64,000 bases of DNA from Comamonas sp. JUb58 (GTDB taxonomy: Bacteria > Pseudomonadota > Gammaproteobacteria > Burkholderiales > Burkholderiaceae_C). This document shows, piece by piece, positions 28,927-37,520 of the stretch (its first letter is position 1; the number at the start of each line of letters is the position of its first letter). The DNA is taken from positions 124,001-188,000 of the forward strand of contig NZ_SOAL01000001.1 in NCBI RefSeq assembly GCF_004364775.1, in the 5' to 3' direction. The notes under the pieces are model-generated. The model did no database searches and was not told where the DNA came from. It was given only the letters and a program-made list of their open reading frames with translations. The position numbers and the translations under genes are program-made.

Positions 28927-29679
28927 ATGCCCTATCGCTACGCCCGATCTGTTGGAATGTCCGCCTGCCTGGCTGCGTTATTGCTGCAAGGGGGCTGCTC
29001 CAGCACCCCTCCCACCCGTGGCAAAGTCCCCGAACGCGATATGCAGGCCCAGGAATGGGGCCAGTCCGATGTGAACCGCATGGCCACCTTGAGCATGCGC
29101 GCCAATCTGCAAAGCCTGTATGTGTTGATGGACAAGCTCTACCGCCGCAATCCGCAGGAATGGCGCAAGGGCGGTTTTGACAACCGCGAAGCGGCTATGA
29201 AGGCGGTGCGCGAGGCGATAGAAAACCAGCAACCCTGGCCGGATCTATTGGATCAGCGCGACATTGCCGGCATGAGCATGGCCCTGGCGCCCGAATTTGC
29301 CGGCGACCGGGTCGCCGCCTTCACCTGGGCCACGGCCGACATGCTGATCACCGCCTACGGCGGCCGCACCACCTTCTACTTGATCCATGGGCTCGATGCC
29401 CAGTCGGTCTACAACGCCTCGCGCAATCTGGAGATTGCCAACTGGATGCTCACCCACCGCAAACTGGGCAATGGCCAGGCCATGCTGCTGAGCAATGAGC
29501 TCAATGCCAACGAACGCAACCTGAGCTTTGAGCGCGAATTTGGCAAGATGATTGCCCGCAATGACCTGATGGCCGATGTCGTGTCCGAGAAATACCGGCG
29601 CGCGGTGATTGGCTATGTGCAGGGTCTGGCCGGCGGCAGCCTGCTGCAGTTCCTGCCGGTGCAAGCGGTGGCGCATTAA
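28927..29679 (+). CDS. Conserved hypothetical lipoprotein
   Basis: The 250-residue protein has a lipoprotein signal with lipobox LLQGGC (Cys about residue 24). I recognise no functional domain. The mature part is soluble, mostly helical and rich in charged residues (DNREAAMKAVREAIENQQPWPDLLDQRDIAGMSMALAPEFAGDRVAAFTWATADMLITAYGGRTTFYLIHGLDAQSVYNASRNLEIANW). Similar proteins are widespread as uncharacterised lipoproteins in Burkholderiales. It is transcribed divergently from thrS. Confidence 0.8.
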   Translation: MPYRYARSVGMSACLAALLLQGGCSSTPPTRGKVPERDMQAQEWGQSDVNRMATLSMRANLQSLYVLMDKLYRRNPQEWRKGGFDNREAAMKAVREAIENQQPWPDLLDQRDIAGMSMALAPEFAGDRVAAFTWATADMLITAYGGRTTFYLIHGLDAQSVYNASRNLEIANWMLTHRKLGNGQAMLLSNELNANERNLSFEREFGKMIARNDLMADVVSEKYRRAVIGYVQGLAGGSLLQFLPVQAVAH

Positions 29680-29720
29680 CGGCACCCACCGCCCCCCCCT
29701 GCTTTCCCCAACCAGTTGAT

Positions 29721-30194
29721 TCAGCGCGCAGGCAGCGGCAAATGCAGGCTGCGCTTGAGCGTGGCCAGCGCGATCGAAGTGTTGAAGCGCTGGATATTCT
29801 GGTCGCCATCAAACAGCCGCTGGGTGATGGCCTGGTACTCCTGCATGTCGCGGGCCGTCACCACCAGCAGGTAATCGGTCTGGCCGGTGACCATATAGCA
29901 CTGCTGCACGGCGGGCTCGGCCGCCACCCGGGCACGAAAGCCCAGGGTCAGCGCATCCAGCTCATTGACCAGTTGCACCTCGATAAAGATGGTCAGCGGC
30001 CGGCCCACGGCTTCCGGGTTGAGCAAGGCGGTATTGGCGGCGATGACCCCGCTGTCCTGCAAGCGGCGAATGCGGCGCTGCACGGCAGCGGGCGACAGGT
30101 TCACCTGCTCGGCCACCTCGCGCTGGGGCCGCAGGTTGTCGCGCTGCAGGATGGCCAGAATGGCCAGGTCGAAGACATCGAGTTCAACATTCAT
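29721..30194 (-). CDS. Lrp/AsnC-family transcriptional regulator
   Basis: The 157-residue regulator has an N-terminal helix-turn-helix (DVFDLAILAILQRDNLRPQREVAEQVNLSPAAVQRRIRRLQDSGVI) and a C-terminal RAM amino-acid sensing domain (FIEVQLVNELDALTLGFRARVAAEPAVQQCYMVTGQTDYLLVVTARDMQEYQAI). It is divergent from the RhtA-like exporter, with about 100 bases between the starts. Control of that exporter by an amino acid is a reasonable inference. Confidence 0.93.
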   Translation of the reverse strand: MNVELDVFDLAILAILQRDNLRPQREVAEQVNLSPAAVQRRIRRLQDSGVIAANTALLNPEAVGRPLTIFIEVQLVNELDALTLGFRARVAAEPAVQQCYMVTGQTDYLLVVTARDMQEYQAITQRLFDGDQNIQRFNTSIALATLKRSLHLPLPAR

Positions 30195-30295
30195 CGCAAG
30201 GGCCTGGAGGAGAAGCGCACAGCAAGAGCGAAACTTGCATTTGGCACCGATTTTTCGAGCAATTTACTTCGCTCAGCTGCAATATTATCTCGGCC

Positions 30296-31207
30296 ATGCA
30301 AGATTCTCTCTGGCAGCGCCTGCTGCCCTCCTTGGCGGTGTTGGGCTCAGTCAGTGCGCTGTGCCTGGGCACCAGCTTTGCCAAACACCTGTTCCCGGTC
30401 GTCGGCGCCCAGGGCACCACCGCCTTGCGCGTGGGCTTTTCCGCGCTGTTGCTGCTGCTTATCTGGCGCCCCTGGCGCTTTGGGCCCACCAAGGCGCACC
30501 TGGGGCAGATTGCGATCTTTGGCGTGGTGCTGGGCCTGATGAACCTGCTGTTCTACATGGCCATCAAGCGCCTGCCCTTTGGCGTGACGGTGGCCATCGA
30601 GTTTGTCGGCCCGCTGTCGGTGGCGGTCTGGACCTCGCGCCGCGTGCTGGACCTGGTCTGGCTGGGGCTGGCTGCGCTGGGCCTGTTCCTGCTGCTGGTA
30701 CTGCCGATGTTTGGCGTACAGACCGCCGCGCTCGATCCGGTGGGCCTGTGCTTTGCGATCATGGCCTCGGCCTGCTGGGCCGGCTATATCGTGCTGGGCA
30801 AGCGCGCCGGCCATATGCATGGCGGCATGGTGGTGTCGCTGGCGCTGCTGACTGCCGCCATCGTGGTGGTGCCCTTTGGCATTGCCGAGGCGGGCGCCAA
30901 GCTGCTGCAACCCTCCATCCTGCTCTATGGGCTGGCGGTAGCCGCCGTCTCCAGCGCCATTCCCTACAACTTGGAGATGTTTGCACTCAAACGCCTGAGC
31001 TCGGGCGCCTTCTCCACCATGCTCGCAACCGAGCCCGCCATTGCCGCCATCGCCGGCATGCTGGTGTTGGGCGAGCTGCTGACCGCCACCCAGTGGTCCG
31101 CCATTGGCCTGATCATGGTGGCCGCAATGGGTAGCGCGCTGACGGCCAAGCCTTCTGCACCGCCGCAGGCCGCAGCACCCAAACCGGAGGGGCAGGCCGT
31201 CGCCTGA
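30296..31207 (+). CDS. rhtA: RhtA-type threonine/homoserine exporter (EamA family)
   Basis: Inner-membrane permease of 303 residues with ten hydrophobic segments in two EamA halves. The signature stretches FAKHLFPVVGAQGTTALRVGFSALLL, GLMNLLFYMAIKRLPFGVTVAIEFVGPLSVAV and IPYNLEMFALKRLSSGAFSTMLATEPAIAAIAGM align well with RhtA of E. coli. It should export threonine, homoserine or related amino acids. The gene pairs with a divergent Lrp-like regulator and ends at a strong terminator. Confidence 0.85.
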   Translation: MQDSLWQRLLPSLAVLGSVSALCLGTSFAKHLFPVVGAQGTTALRVGFSALLLLLIWRPWRFGPTKAHLGQIAIFGVVLGLMNLLFYMAIKRLPFGVTVAIEFVGPLSVAVWTSRRVLDLVWLGLAALGLFLLLVLPMFGVQTAALDPVGLCFAIMASACWAGYIVLGKRAGHMHGGMVVSLALLTAAIVVVPFGIAEAGAKLLQPSILLYGLAVAAVSSAIPYNLEMFALKRLSSGAFSTMLATEPAIAAIAGMLVLGELLTATQWSAIGLIMVAAMGSALTAKPSAPPQAAAPKPEGQAVA

Positions 31208-31227
31208 TTGCAGCCCCAACCGGCCAT

Positions 31228-31266
31228 GCAAAAAGCGCCTGCCGCAGAGACGGCAAGCGCTTTTTT
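31228..31266 (+). terminator. Bidirectional terminator between rhtA and murA-like gene
   Basis: Stem-loop AAAAAGCGC-CTGCCG / CGGCA-AGCGCTTTTTT lies between the converging genes and has A and T tracts on the two sides, so it can stop transcription from both directions. Confidence 0.82.
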
Positions 31267-31286
31267 ATGCGTACGTGGCAGAAGGC

Positions 31287-32588
31287 TTAGTTCTCGCCCG
31301 CCCACTCCACCTTGGCGCCCAGGCTCTGCAGGTTCTCTACAAAGCGCGGATGTGCGCGCTTGATGGGCGCGGCATTGCGGATCTCGGAGCGGCCTTCGAT
31401 GCTGGCGGCCACCATGAACAAGGCAATCGCCACGCGGATGATGTAGGGGCTCTCCACGACAGCAGGGCTCAGCGGGTTGCCACCCAGGGTGACGATGCGG
31501 TGCGGATCGGACGAGAACACATGGGCGCCGAACTTGGACAGCTCACCCGTCCAACCCAGCGCGCCATCATAGACCTTGTTCCAGAACATCGCATTGCCTT
31601 CGGCACGCACGCCCAGCGCGATGAAGATCGGCAGCAGATCGACCGGGAAATAAGGCCAGGGCGCGGCCTCGACCTTGGTAAGCACATTGCGGGTAAACGG
31701 CGTCTCGACCTTGAGCGGGCCCTTGCGGATGGCACGCGACCAGCCGTCCTTGTGTTCGATCTGCACGCCAAACTTGGCAAAGGTGCGGTCGATCAGCGGG
31801 AAGTTGTCGGGCGTGCGGTTGCGCACCTGCACATCGCCGCCGGTGATCGCGCCCAGCGCCAGGAAGGTGGTGATCTCGTGGAAGTCTTCCTCGAAGTGGA
31901 ACTCGCCGCCGCCCAGTTGCTCGACGCCATGCACCGTCAGGCGCGAGGTGCCGATGCCCTCGATCTTGGCGCCCAGCATCACCATAAAGCGGCAGAACTC
32001 CTGCACATGCGGCTCGCAGGCGGCATTGGTCAGCACCGAGCTGCCCTTGCCGGTAGCGGCGCACAGCACAAAGTTCTCGGTGGTGGTGACCGAGGCGTAG
32101 TCCAGCCAGTGCTGGGTGGCCTGCAGCGGGCCATCGCAGCGCACGATCAGCGAACCCTCGCCATGCTCCACCCGGCCGCCAAAGCGGCGGAACACCTCGA
32201 TATGCGGATCGATCTCGCGCACACCCAGGGTGCAGCCCTTGACGTTGTCCTCCAGCCGCGCCACGCCAAAGCGGGCCAGCAGCGGCGGCACCAGCATGAT
32301 GGACGAGCGCATCTCCTCGGGCAGGTGGTGCTTGCAGGCATCAAAGTGGGTATCGCGGTGGTGCAGCTTGAGCACGCCGCTGGCGTAGTCCATCTGCACG
32401 CTGGAGCCGAGCTTGCCGAAGATGTCCAGGATCTTGCGCACATCGGTGATGTCCGGAACGCCATGGAGCACCAGAGGCTGCGCCGTCAACAACGTGGCGC
32501 ACAGCACAGGCAAAACGGCATTCTTGTTGGACGAGGGAATGATGCGGCCCTGCAAAGGGGTGCCGCCGTGCACGATGAGTTTGGACAT
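31287..32588 (-). CDS. MurA-like enolpyruvyl transferase (divergent homologue)
   Basis: The 433-residue protein has the EPSP synthase/MurA fold. Conserved MurA residues are present: K22-N23 (SSNKNAVLPVL), the reactive cysteine C119 with R124 (GCTLGVREIDPH), the catalytic Asp D317 (YFPVDLLPIF) and an Arg at 385. The canonical ENRF motif is replaced by FWNKVYDG, and the C-terminal DRGYERIEEKL region reads IKRAHPRFVENL. Canonical MurA transfers enolpyruvate from PEP to UDP-GlcNAc. This protein may do the same as a second copy or act on another nucleotide sugar. It is monocistronic and has no peptidoglycan neighbours. Confidence 0.85.
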   Translation of the reverse strand: MSKLIVHGGTPLQGRIIPSSNKNAVLPVLCATLLTAQPLVLHGVPDITDVRKILDIFGKLGSSVQMDYASGVLKLHHRDTHFDACKHHLPEEMRSSIMLVPPLLARFGVARLEDNVKGCTLGVREIDPHIEVFRRFGGRVEHGEGSLIVRCDGPLQATQHWLDYASVTTTENFVLCAATGKGSSVLTNAACEPHVQEFCRFMVMLGAKIEGIGTSRLTVHGVEQLGGGEFHFEEDFHEITTFLALGAITGGDVQVRNRTPDNFPLIDRTFAKFGVQIEHKDGWSRAIRKGPLKVETPFTRNVLTKVEAAPWPYFPVDLLPIFIALGVRAEGNAMFWNKVYDGALGWTGELSKFGAHVFSSDPHRIVTLGGNPLSPAVVESPYIIRVAIALFMVAASIEGRSEIRNAAPIKRAHPRFVENLQSLGAKVEWAGEN

Positions 32589-32676
32589 GGATGGGGGGAG
32601 GTCGCGAATTCTTGAGTGGCCCGGGGCAGTGTGCGCTATCCGGGCTGACCCTGCATGTTACAGCGTCAAAAACAAC

Positions 32677-32703
32677 AAAAGGCACTCGGTGGGAGTGCCT
32701 TTT
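32677..32703 (-). terminator. Terminator after metQ-like gene
   Basis: Stem AAAAGGCACTC/GAGTGCCTTTT with a short loop. On the minus strand it is followed by a T-rich tract (TTTTGTTGTTTTTG). It lies 66 bases past the MetQ stop and upstream of the MurA-like gene. Confidence 0.82.
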
Positions 32704-32768
32704 GTAAATACCCGTCAACAAAATATGCGGGATGCTGCTAGGCCCTGCTAGGGCAGCTTGCTAGCCGA

Positions 32769-33557
32769 TCAGAACGCGGGAACCACGGCGCCCTTGTACT
32801 TTTCCAGGATGAATTTCTTCACATCGTCGCCATGCAGCGCGCGGGTCAGCTTGGCAATCGCCTCGTCATTGGCGCGGTCAGCACGGGCGGCAATGATGTT
32901 GGTGTAGGGCGAATCAGCACCTTCGATGAACAGCGCATCCTTGGTGGGGTTGAGCTTGGCTTCGATCGCATAGTTGGTGTTGATCAGGGCCAGATCCACA
33001 TCACCCAGCGCGCGTGGCAGCAAAGGCGCTTCCAATTCCTTGAACTTCAGCTTCTTGGGGTTCTTGGCGATGTCCAGCGGGGTGGAGGTCAGCTTGGAGG
33101 CGTCCTTGAGCTCGATCAGACCGTGCTTTTGCAGCAGCAGCAAGGCGCGGCCGCCGTTGGAGGGGTCATTGGGGATGGCCACGGTGGCGCCGTCCTTCAA
33201 GTCCTTGATGTTCTTGATCTTGCTGGAGTAGGCGCCAAAGGGCTCCACATGCACCTTGCCATTGGGCACTTGCACCAGCGAGCTCTTGCGGTCCTTGTTG
33301 TAGCTGTCCAGGTAAGGCTGGTGCTGGAAGAAGTTGGCATCGAGCTGCTTGTCTTCCACGGCCGCGTTAGGCTGGATGTAGTCGCTGAACTCGCGCACTT
33401 GCAGATCCACACCTTCAGCCTTCAGCTTGGGCTTGATGAAATTCAGAATCTCGGCATGTGGCACCGGCGAGGCCGCCACTTTCAGCACTACATCTGCCGC
33501 ATGGGCAGACACGGCCAGGGCCGCAATAGCAAGAACAGAAAGCGTTTTTTTGAACAT
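32769..33557 (-). CDS. metQ: MetQ/NlpA-family substrate-binding protein (methionine-type ABC importer)
   Basis: Periplasmic solute-binding protein of 262 residues. A Sec signal peptide ends AVSAHA|AD. There is no lipobox cysteine, so it appears soluble rather than a lipoprotein, which differs from E. coli MetQ. The NlpA/MetQ core is clear: VAASPVPHAEILNFIKPKLKAEGVDLQVREFSDYIQPNAAVEDKQLDANFFQHQPYLDSYN and PNDPSNGGRALLLLQKHGLI. The ATG at 33557 is preferred over an upstream frame start at 33665. No ATPase or permease gene is adjacent. Confidence 0.88.
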   Translation of the reverse strand: MFKKTLSVLAIAALAVSAHAADVVLKVAASPVPHAEILNFIKPKLKAEGVDLQVREFSDYIQPNAAVEDKQLDANFFQHQPYLDSYNKDRKSSLVQVPNGKVHVEPFGAYSSKIKNIKDLKDGATVAIPNDPSNGGRALLLLQKHGLIELKDASKLTSTPLDIAKNPKKLKFKELEAPLLPRALGDVDLALINTNYAIEAKLNPTKDALFIEGADSPYTNIIAARADRANDEAIAKLTRALHGDDVKKFILEKYKGAVVPAF

Positions 33558-33744
33558 GGTGTTTTTGACAAATGAGAAAGACCAGCCCCGGCAACTACTT
33601 GGATTTCTCTTGATGGGACTGAACCAAGATGGTGCAAGTCTAGCCTTATTTGGCATATCACTCAAAGAAAATAAAGAGATTTGGTTATAAAGAATTTGAT
33701 CTTAATACCCGCTCGCTACAGTCTGCGGGCTTGAAGAGCGGGCT

Positions 33745-34023
33745 ATGCTTGCGCCCATGTCTACCCCGTTTGACCCCGATCAGCTGCTGCGCCTGCTCAC
33801 CACGACGATGCCCTTTGGCAAGTACCAGGGCCGCGCCATTGCCGACCTGCCTGGCAACTACCTGAACTGGTTTGCCCGTGAAGGCTTTCCCAAAGGCGAT
33901 CTGGGCCGGCTGCTGGCACTGATGCACGAGATCGACCACAACGGCCTGGGCGAGTTGCTGCGCCCGCTGCGCGCCAGCCTGCAAGCGAGCGGGCAGCCAG
34001 TTGGGCAACCCCTGCGCCCATAA
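33745..34023 (+). CDS. DUF3820-family small protein
   Basis: The 92-residue protein matches the DUF3820/QSregVF_b family by its core TMPFGKYQGRAIADLPGNYLNWFAREGFPKGDLGRLLALMHEIDHNGL. The family's function is not established. Start ATG 33745 or 33757 (MSTPFDPDQ) cannot be decided by ribosome site. The gene is cytosolic, alone on its strand, and converges with the alanine-rich protein gene. Confidence 0.85.
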   Translation: MLAPMSTPFDPDQLLRLLTTTMPFGKYQGRAIADLPGNYLNWFAREGFPKGDLGRLLALMHEIDHNGLGELLRPLRASLQASGQPVGQPLRP

Positions 34024-34054
34024 AAAAACCCGCAGGCTGCAAGCAGCTGCGGGT
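34022..34054 (-). terminator. Terminator after alanine-rich protein gene
   Basis: Minus strand: ACCCGCA/TGCGGGT stem (34054-34028) with internal GCTGC/GCAGC pairing, followed by TTTTTTT. It lies about 25 bases after the stop at 34079. Confidence 0.85.
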
Positions 34055-34078
34055 GGGTTCAGGCCATTGCGGCGCTGA

Positions 34079-34534
34079 TTATTTGACGGCGGAGCGGGCT
34101 GCGTCGGCCTTAGCCTTGGCTTCATCGGCCTGCTTTTGCAGCGCGGCGGCTTCGGATTCTGCCTTCTTGGCTTCCGCTTCCTTAGCGGCGGCTTCTTCCT
34201 TGCCCTTGTCACCGCCCATGGCGCCTGCCATGGCACTGCCGGCCATCGTGCCAGCAACGGCGCCCACGGCGGCTGCGCCCATGGTGCCCATCATGCCGGA
34301 GCCTCCTGCGGCAGGGGCCGCTGCAGCAGGGGCAGCAGCTGCTGCTGGAGCGGCCGCAGGTGCAGCGGCGGCTGGCGTCGCAGGCTTGGCTGCCGGCGCT
34401 GGTGCTGCCTTTTGCGTAGCTGCTGGGCGCTTGACACCGCCACCCATGCGCTTGGCGTGGGCCAGGCCTGGCAGAACCAGACCGGCAATGGTCAAAGCAA
34501 GAACGGATGCAGAGGTGCGAAAAGAGGGGTTCAC
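34079..34534 (-). CDS. Exported alanine/proline-rich protein of unknown function
   Basis: About 151 residues from a GTG at 34534, chosen because GGAA precedes it and because it gives a well-formed signal peptide (MNPSFRTSASVLALTIAGLVLPGLAHA|K). A frame extension to the ATG at 34591 would bury the signal. The mature chain has a long Ala/Pro low-complexity linker, a Gly/Met/Ala hydrophobic patch (GGSGMMGTMGAAAVGAVAGTMAGSAMAGAMGG) that could insert in a membrane, and a charged Ala/Glu/Lys C-terminal coiled coil. I recognise no family. The KRMGGG opening recalls Tim44-like exported proteins, but the Tim44 domain is absent. Confidence 0.65.
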   Translation of the reverse strand: MNPSFRTSASVLALTIAGLVLPGLAHAKRMGGGVKRPAATQKAAPAPAAKPATPAAAAPAAAPAAAAAPAAAAPAAGGSGMMGTMGAAAVGAVAGTMAGSAMAGAMGGDKGKEEAAAKEAEAKKAESEAAALQKQADEAKAKADAARSAVK

Positions 34535-34763
34535 AACGAATTTCCAGATAAAAGGCCAGGGCTGCAGGCGTGGTGCCTGCGTGCCTACCATGGGTACATA
34601 AGGGGAAACGCTGCAAATTCAAGTGCTTGGCAGCACGGCTTGCAGCGGTATGGCTCGGCTTTGGTTATTCGTTATGCGTAGCGCGCAGCTACAAATATTG
34701 TAGAGCAAGCGCTAGGCCAGGAGGCATCTACAAGACCTTGGGCGCCGTCAGCAATCGCGCGCA

Positions 34764-35411
34764 TCAGGCAGCGCCTATGCTCGCCAGCCCGCTGTACACC
34801 CACCAGGCCAGGGCCAGCATCATCACGCCGGTGAAGCCATCCATCACGCGCCAGGCCTGGGGCTTGGCAAACAGGGTTTGCAGGCGCCGGCCGGCGCTGG
34901 CCAGCATCACAAACCAGGCCAGGCTGGCGCTGGCAGCACCCAGTACAAAGATCCATTTCAGGCTGCCATCCTGGCGCGCACCGATCGAGCCGACCAGCAC
35001 GACGGTATCCAGGTAGACATGGGGGTTGAACAAGGTGATGACGACCAGCGCCCCCAGCACACGCCACAGGCCACGCCGGGCCGCCGTGGCGGGCGCGCCG
35101 TCCGCATCGGCAGTCGGTGCTGCGCCAGCAGGCATCGCGGCACGCCACAGCGCCATCAGGCCATAGGCCAGCAAAAACAGCGCGCCGCCCAAGGTCAGGT
35201 AGTAGGCCAAGGTGGGCGAATCCCCCAGCACCTGGGCCATGCCGGCCACGCCGATGCCGATCAGCAGCGCATCGCTGAACACGCACCAGGCGACGCAGGC
35301 GCGCACATGCTCACCGCTCACGGCCTGGCGCAGTACATAGAGGTTTTGCGCGCCGATCGATACGATCAGGGAAAGGCAGACGGTGAAACCGGCCAGCCAG
35401 GTAGAAGTCAT
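34764..35411 (-). CDS. argO: LysE/ArgO-family amino acid exporter
   Basis: Inner-membrane exporter of about 215 residues with five or six hydrophobic helices. LysE/ArgO signatures are AGFTVCLSLIVSIGAQNLYVLRQAV near the N-terminus and LGALVVITLFNPHVYLDTVVLVGSIGA in the middle. It probably exports arginine and/or lysine. The start is ATG 35411, consistent with the family; an ATG at 35426 is possible. It is divergent from an ArgP-like LysR regulator, the standard pairing, which supports the substrate. Confidence 0.9.
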   Translation of the reverse strand: MTSTWLAGFTVCLSLIVSIGAQNLYVLRQAVSGEHVRACVAWCVFSDALLIGIGVAGMAQVLGDSPTLAYYLTLGGALFLLAYGLMALWRAAMPAGAAPTADADGAPATAARRGLWRVLGALVVITLFNPHVYLDTVVLVGSIGARQDGSLKWIFVLGAASASLAWFVMLASAGRRLQTLFAKPQAWRVMDGFTGVMMLALAWWVYSGLASIGAA

Positions 35412-35496
35412 GCTTGTTGTCCACATGGCAGCTATTGTGCGGCGCACCAATAAATAAGTAAAATTAAACAATCTTAGCCAAATGAAGCAAAACTAA

Positions 35497-36399
35497 ATGC
35501 TCGACTACCTGGGACTGGCCGCGCTGGCGGCCGTGGTGCGCGAGGGCAGCTTTGAGCGCGCCGCCAAGAAACTCCATGTCACCCCGTCGGCGGTGTCGCA
35601 GCGCATCAAGCAGCTGGAAGAGCGTACCGGCCAGGTGCTGGTACAGCGCGGCAACCCCTGCACGGGCACCGAGGCCGGCCAGCGCCTGTGCCTGCATCTG
35701 GAACAGGTGGCCCTGCTGGAAAATGCCCTGCGCCGCAGCAACCCCGATCTGCTGCCCGATGCGCCGGTGGCGCCGACGATCAAGCTGGCGGTGAATGCCG
35801 ATTCGCTCTCGACCTGGTTCATGGATGCAATGGCCGAGTTCACCGCCAGCGGCAATGAGCTGCTGGACCTGCGCGTCGATGACCAGGACCACACCGCCCA
35901 GGCGCTGCGCGAAGGGGCGGTGCTGGGCGCCGTGACCGGCACCAGCGGCCAGATCCCCGGCTGCAACAGCTGGCCGCTGGGCACGATGCGCTATGTGGCC
36001 GCAGCCAGCCCCGGCTTTATGGCGCGCTACTTTGCAGACGGCGTCAGCACCCAGACCCTGGCCCAGGCGCCCATCATGACCTTTGACCGCAAGGACCGGC
36101 TGCAGGACCAGTGGCTGCAAGCCCAGGGCATGGCCCCCAGAGGCAGTGGGCCCCGGCATTTTCTGCCGTCCAACCAGGGCTATGTGCGGGCCTGCGAGAT
36201 CGGCATGGGCTGGGGCATGCACCCCACGGTGCTGATTGCCGAGCAACTGGCGCGTGGCAGCCTGGTGCCACTGGTGCCTGATACTCCGCTGGACCTGCCG
36301 CTGTACTGGGCACTGCCGCGCAGCGCACAAGCCAGCCTGGCCCGGCTGACCGACTGCGTCATGCGCGCAGCCAGCCGCGTGCTCACGCCTGCCGCTTGA
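35497..36399 (+). CDS. argP: LysR-family regulator ArgP (IciA)
   Basis: The 300-residue LysR protein has the N-terminal helix-turn-helix LGLAALAAVVREGSFERAAKKLHVTPSAVSQRIKQLEERTGQVLVQR and an ArgP-like effector domain (LAVNADSLSTWFMDAM; FLPSNQGYVRACEIGMGWGMHPTVL). The known ArgP activates argO in response to arginine and is antagonised by lysine. The 85-base divergent intergenic region with argO should contain its site. Confidence 0.9.
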   Translation: MLDYLGLAALAAVVREGSFERAAKKLHVTPSAVSQRIKQLEERTGQVLVQRGNPCTGTEAGQRLCLHLEQVALLENALRRSNPDLLPDAPVAPTIKLAVNADSLSTWFMDAMAEFTASGNELLDLRVDDQDHTAQALREGAVLGAVTGTSGQIPGCNSWPLGTMRYVAAASPGFMARYFADGVSTQTLAQAPIMTFDRKDRLQDQWLQAQGMAPRGSGPRHFLPSNQGYVRACEIGMGWGMHPTVLIAEQLARGSLVPLVPDTPLDLPLYWALPRSAQASLARLTDCVMRAASRVLTPAA

Positions 36400-36533
36400 G
36401 CATTTCTGCCATGGCGTTGTCAGCACAGCGCAGGCCTGTGCGCCTATGATGCGAGCAGTTGCAGCGCCAGATAAGCAACCGGGGCGCTGCCGCAGAGGGA
36501 GGTATCCATGGTTTTCATTAGAAAGAGCACAGC

Positions 36534-37520
36534 ATGATTGAGGTGCAGGATCTCATCGTCGACTACCCCGGCCACCGCGCGCTGCATGGCGTCAGCCTGC
36601 AGATCGAGGCAGGCACGGTGACCGCCCTGGTGGGCCCCAATGGCGCCGGCAAATCCACCTTGCTGCGCTGCATTACCGGGCTGGAGGCGCCGTTGAGCGG
36701 CAGCACTCGGGTTGCGGGCATCGATGTGCAGCAAGAACCCCGCCGCGCCCACCAGTACATGGGCTATCTGTCGGATTTCTTCGGCCTCTACGAAACCCTG
36801 AGCGTGGCCCAGTGCCTGCAGTACGCGGCAGAGAGCCAAGGCCTGAGCCGCAAGGAAGCCACTGCGCGCGTGCATACCGTGGCCGAGCAGCTCGCGCTCA
36901 GCAGCAAGCTGGGCAATGCCACGCGCAGCCTCTCGCGCGGCCAGCGCCAGCGGGTCGCCATTGGCCAGGCCATCATCCACCAGCCCCAGGTGCTGCTGCT
37001 CGATGAGCCGGCCAGCGGGCTGGACCCGGAAGCCCGCAGCAGCCTCTCGACCCTGTTCCGCCAGCTGCAGGCCCAGGGCATGACCCTGGTCGTCTCCAGC
37101 CACATCCTGAGCGAGCTGGACGAGTACTGCAGCCATATCCTGTCGATCCGCGAGGGCCGCATCACCAGCCACGGGCCCTTGAATGCCGTGGCAGGCGCGG
37201 GCGGCAGCAGCGCCCTGCCTTCCGAGCTGGTGATGCAGCTGGAGCTGGCGACACCACTGGCCCAGCCCGAGCTGGCCCTGGCCGGCTACCGCCTGGTGGA
37301 CATGCGCGCTGGCCGCGAGGGCAGCGCCAGCCACATTCTGTGGATTGGCATGCCTGCGCAAGACACTGCTGCCCGCGTGCAGCTGCTGCAACAGCTGGTG
37401 GCCCATGGCGCGCAAGTGCTGGGCTACCAGGAGGCGCGCACCAGCCTGCAGGAGCGCTACCAGCAAAGCCTGGAAGCACCTGCTGATCCACAAGCGCTGT
37501 TTGCCAAGGAGTGGCCATGA
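36534..37520 (+). CDS. ABC transporter ATP-binding protein
   Basis: The 328-residue ATPase has Walker A GPNGAGKST (about residue 35), signature LSRGQRQRVAIGQ, Walker B QVLLLDEPASGLDPEARS and the switch His in VVSSHIL. The C-terminal extension of about 100 residues resembles the CcmA/NatA group of drug or lipid exporters. It overlaps the permease gene by four bases (ATGA), so both halves are made together. Substrate unknown. Confidence 0.9.
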   Translation: MIEVQDLIVDYPGHRALHGVSLQIEAGTVTALVGPNGAGKSTLLRCITGLEAPLSGSTRVAGIDVQQEPRRAHQYMGYLSDFFGLYETLSVAQCLQYAAESQGLSRKEATARVHTVAEQLALSSKLGNATRSLSRGQRQRVAIGQAIIHQPQVLLLDEPASGLDPEARSSLSTLFRQLQAQGMTLVVSSHILSELDEYCSHILSIREGRITSHGPLNAVAGAGGSSALPSELVMQLELATPLAQPELALAGYRLVDMRAGREGSASHILWIGMPAQDTAARVQLLQQLVAHGAQVLGYQEARTSLQERYQQSLEAPADPQALFAKEWP

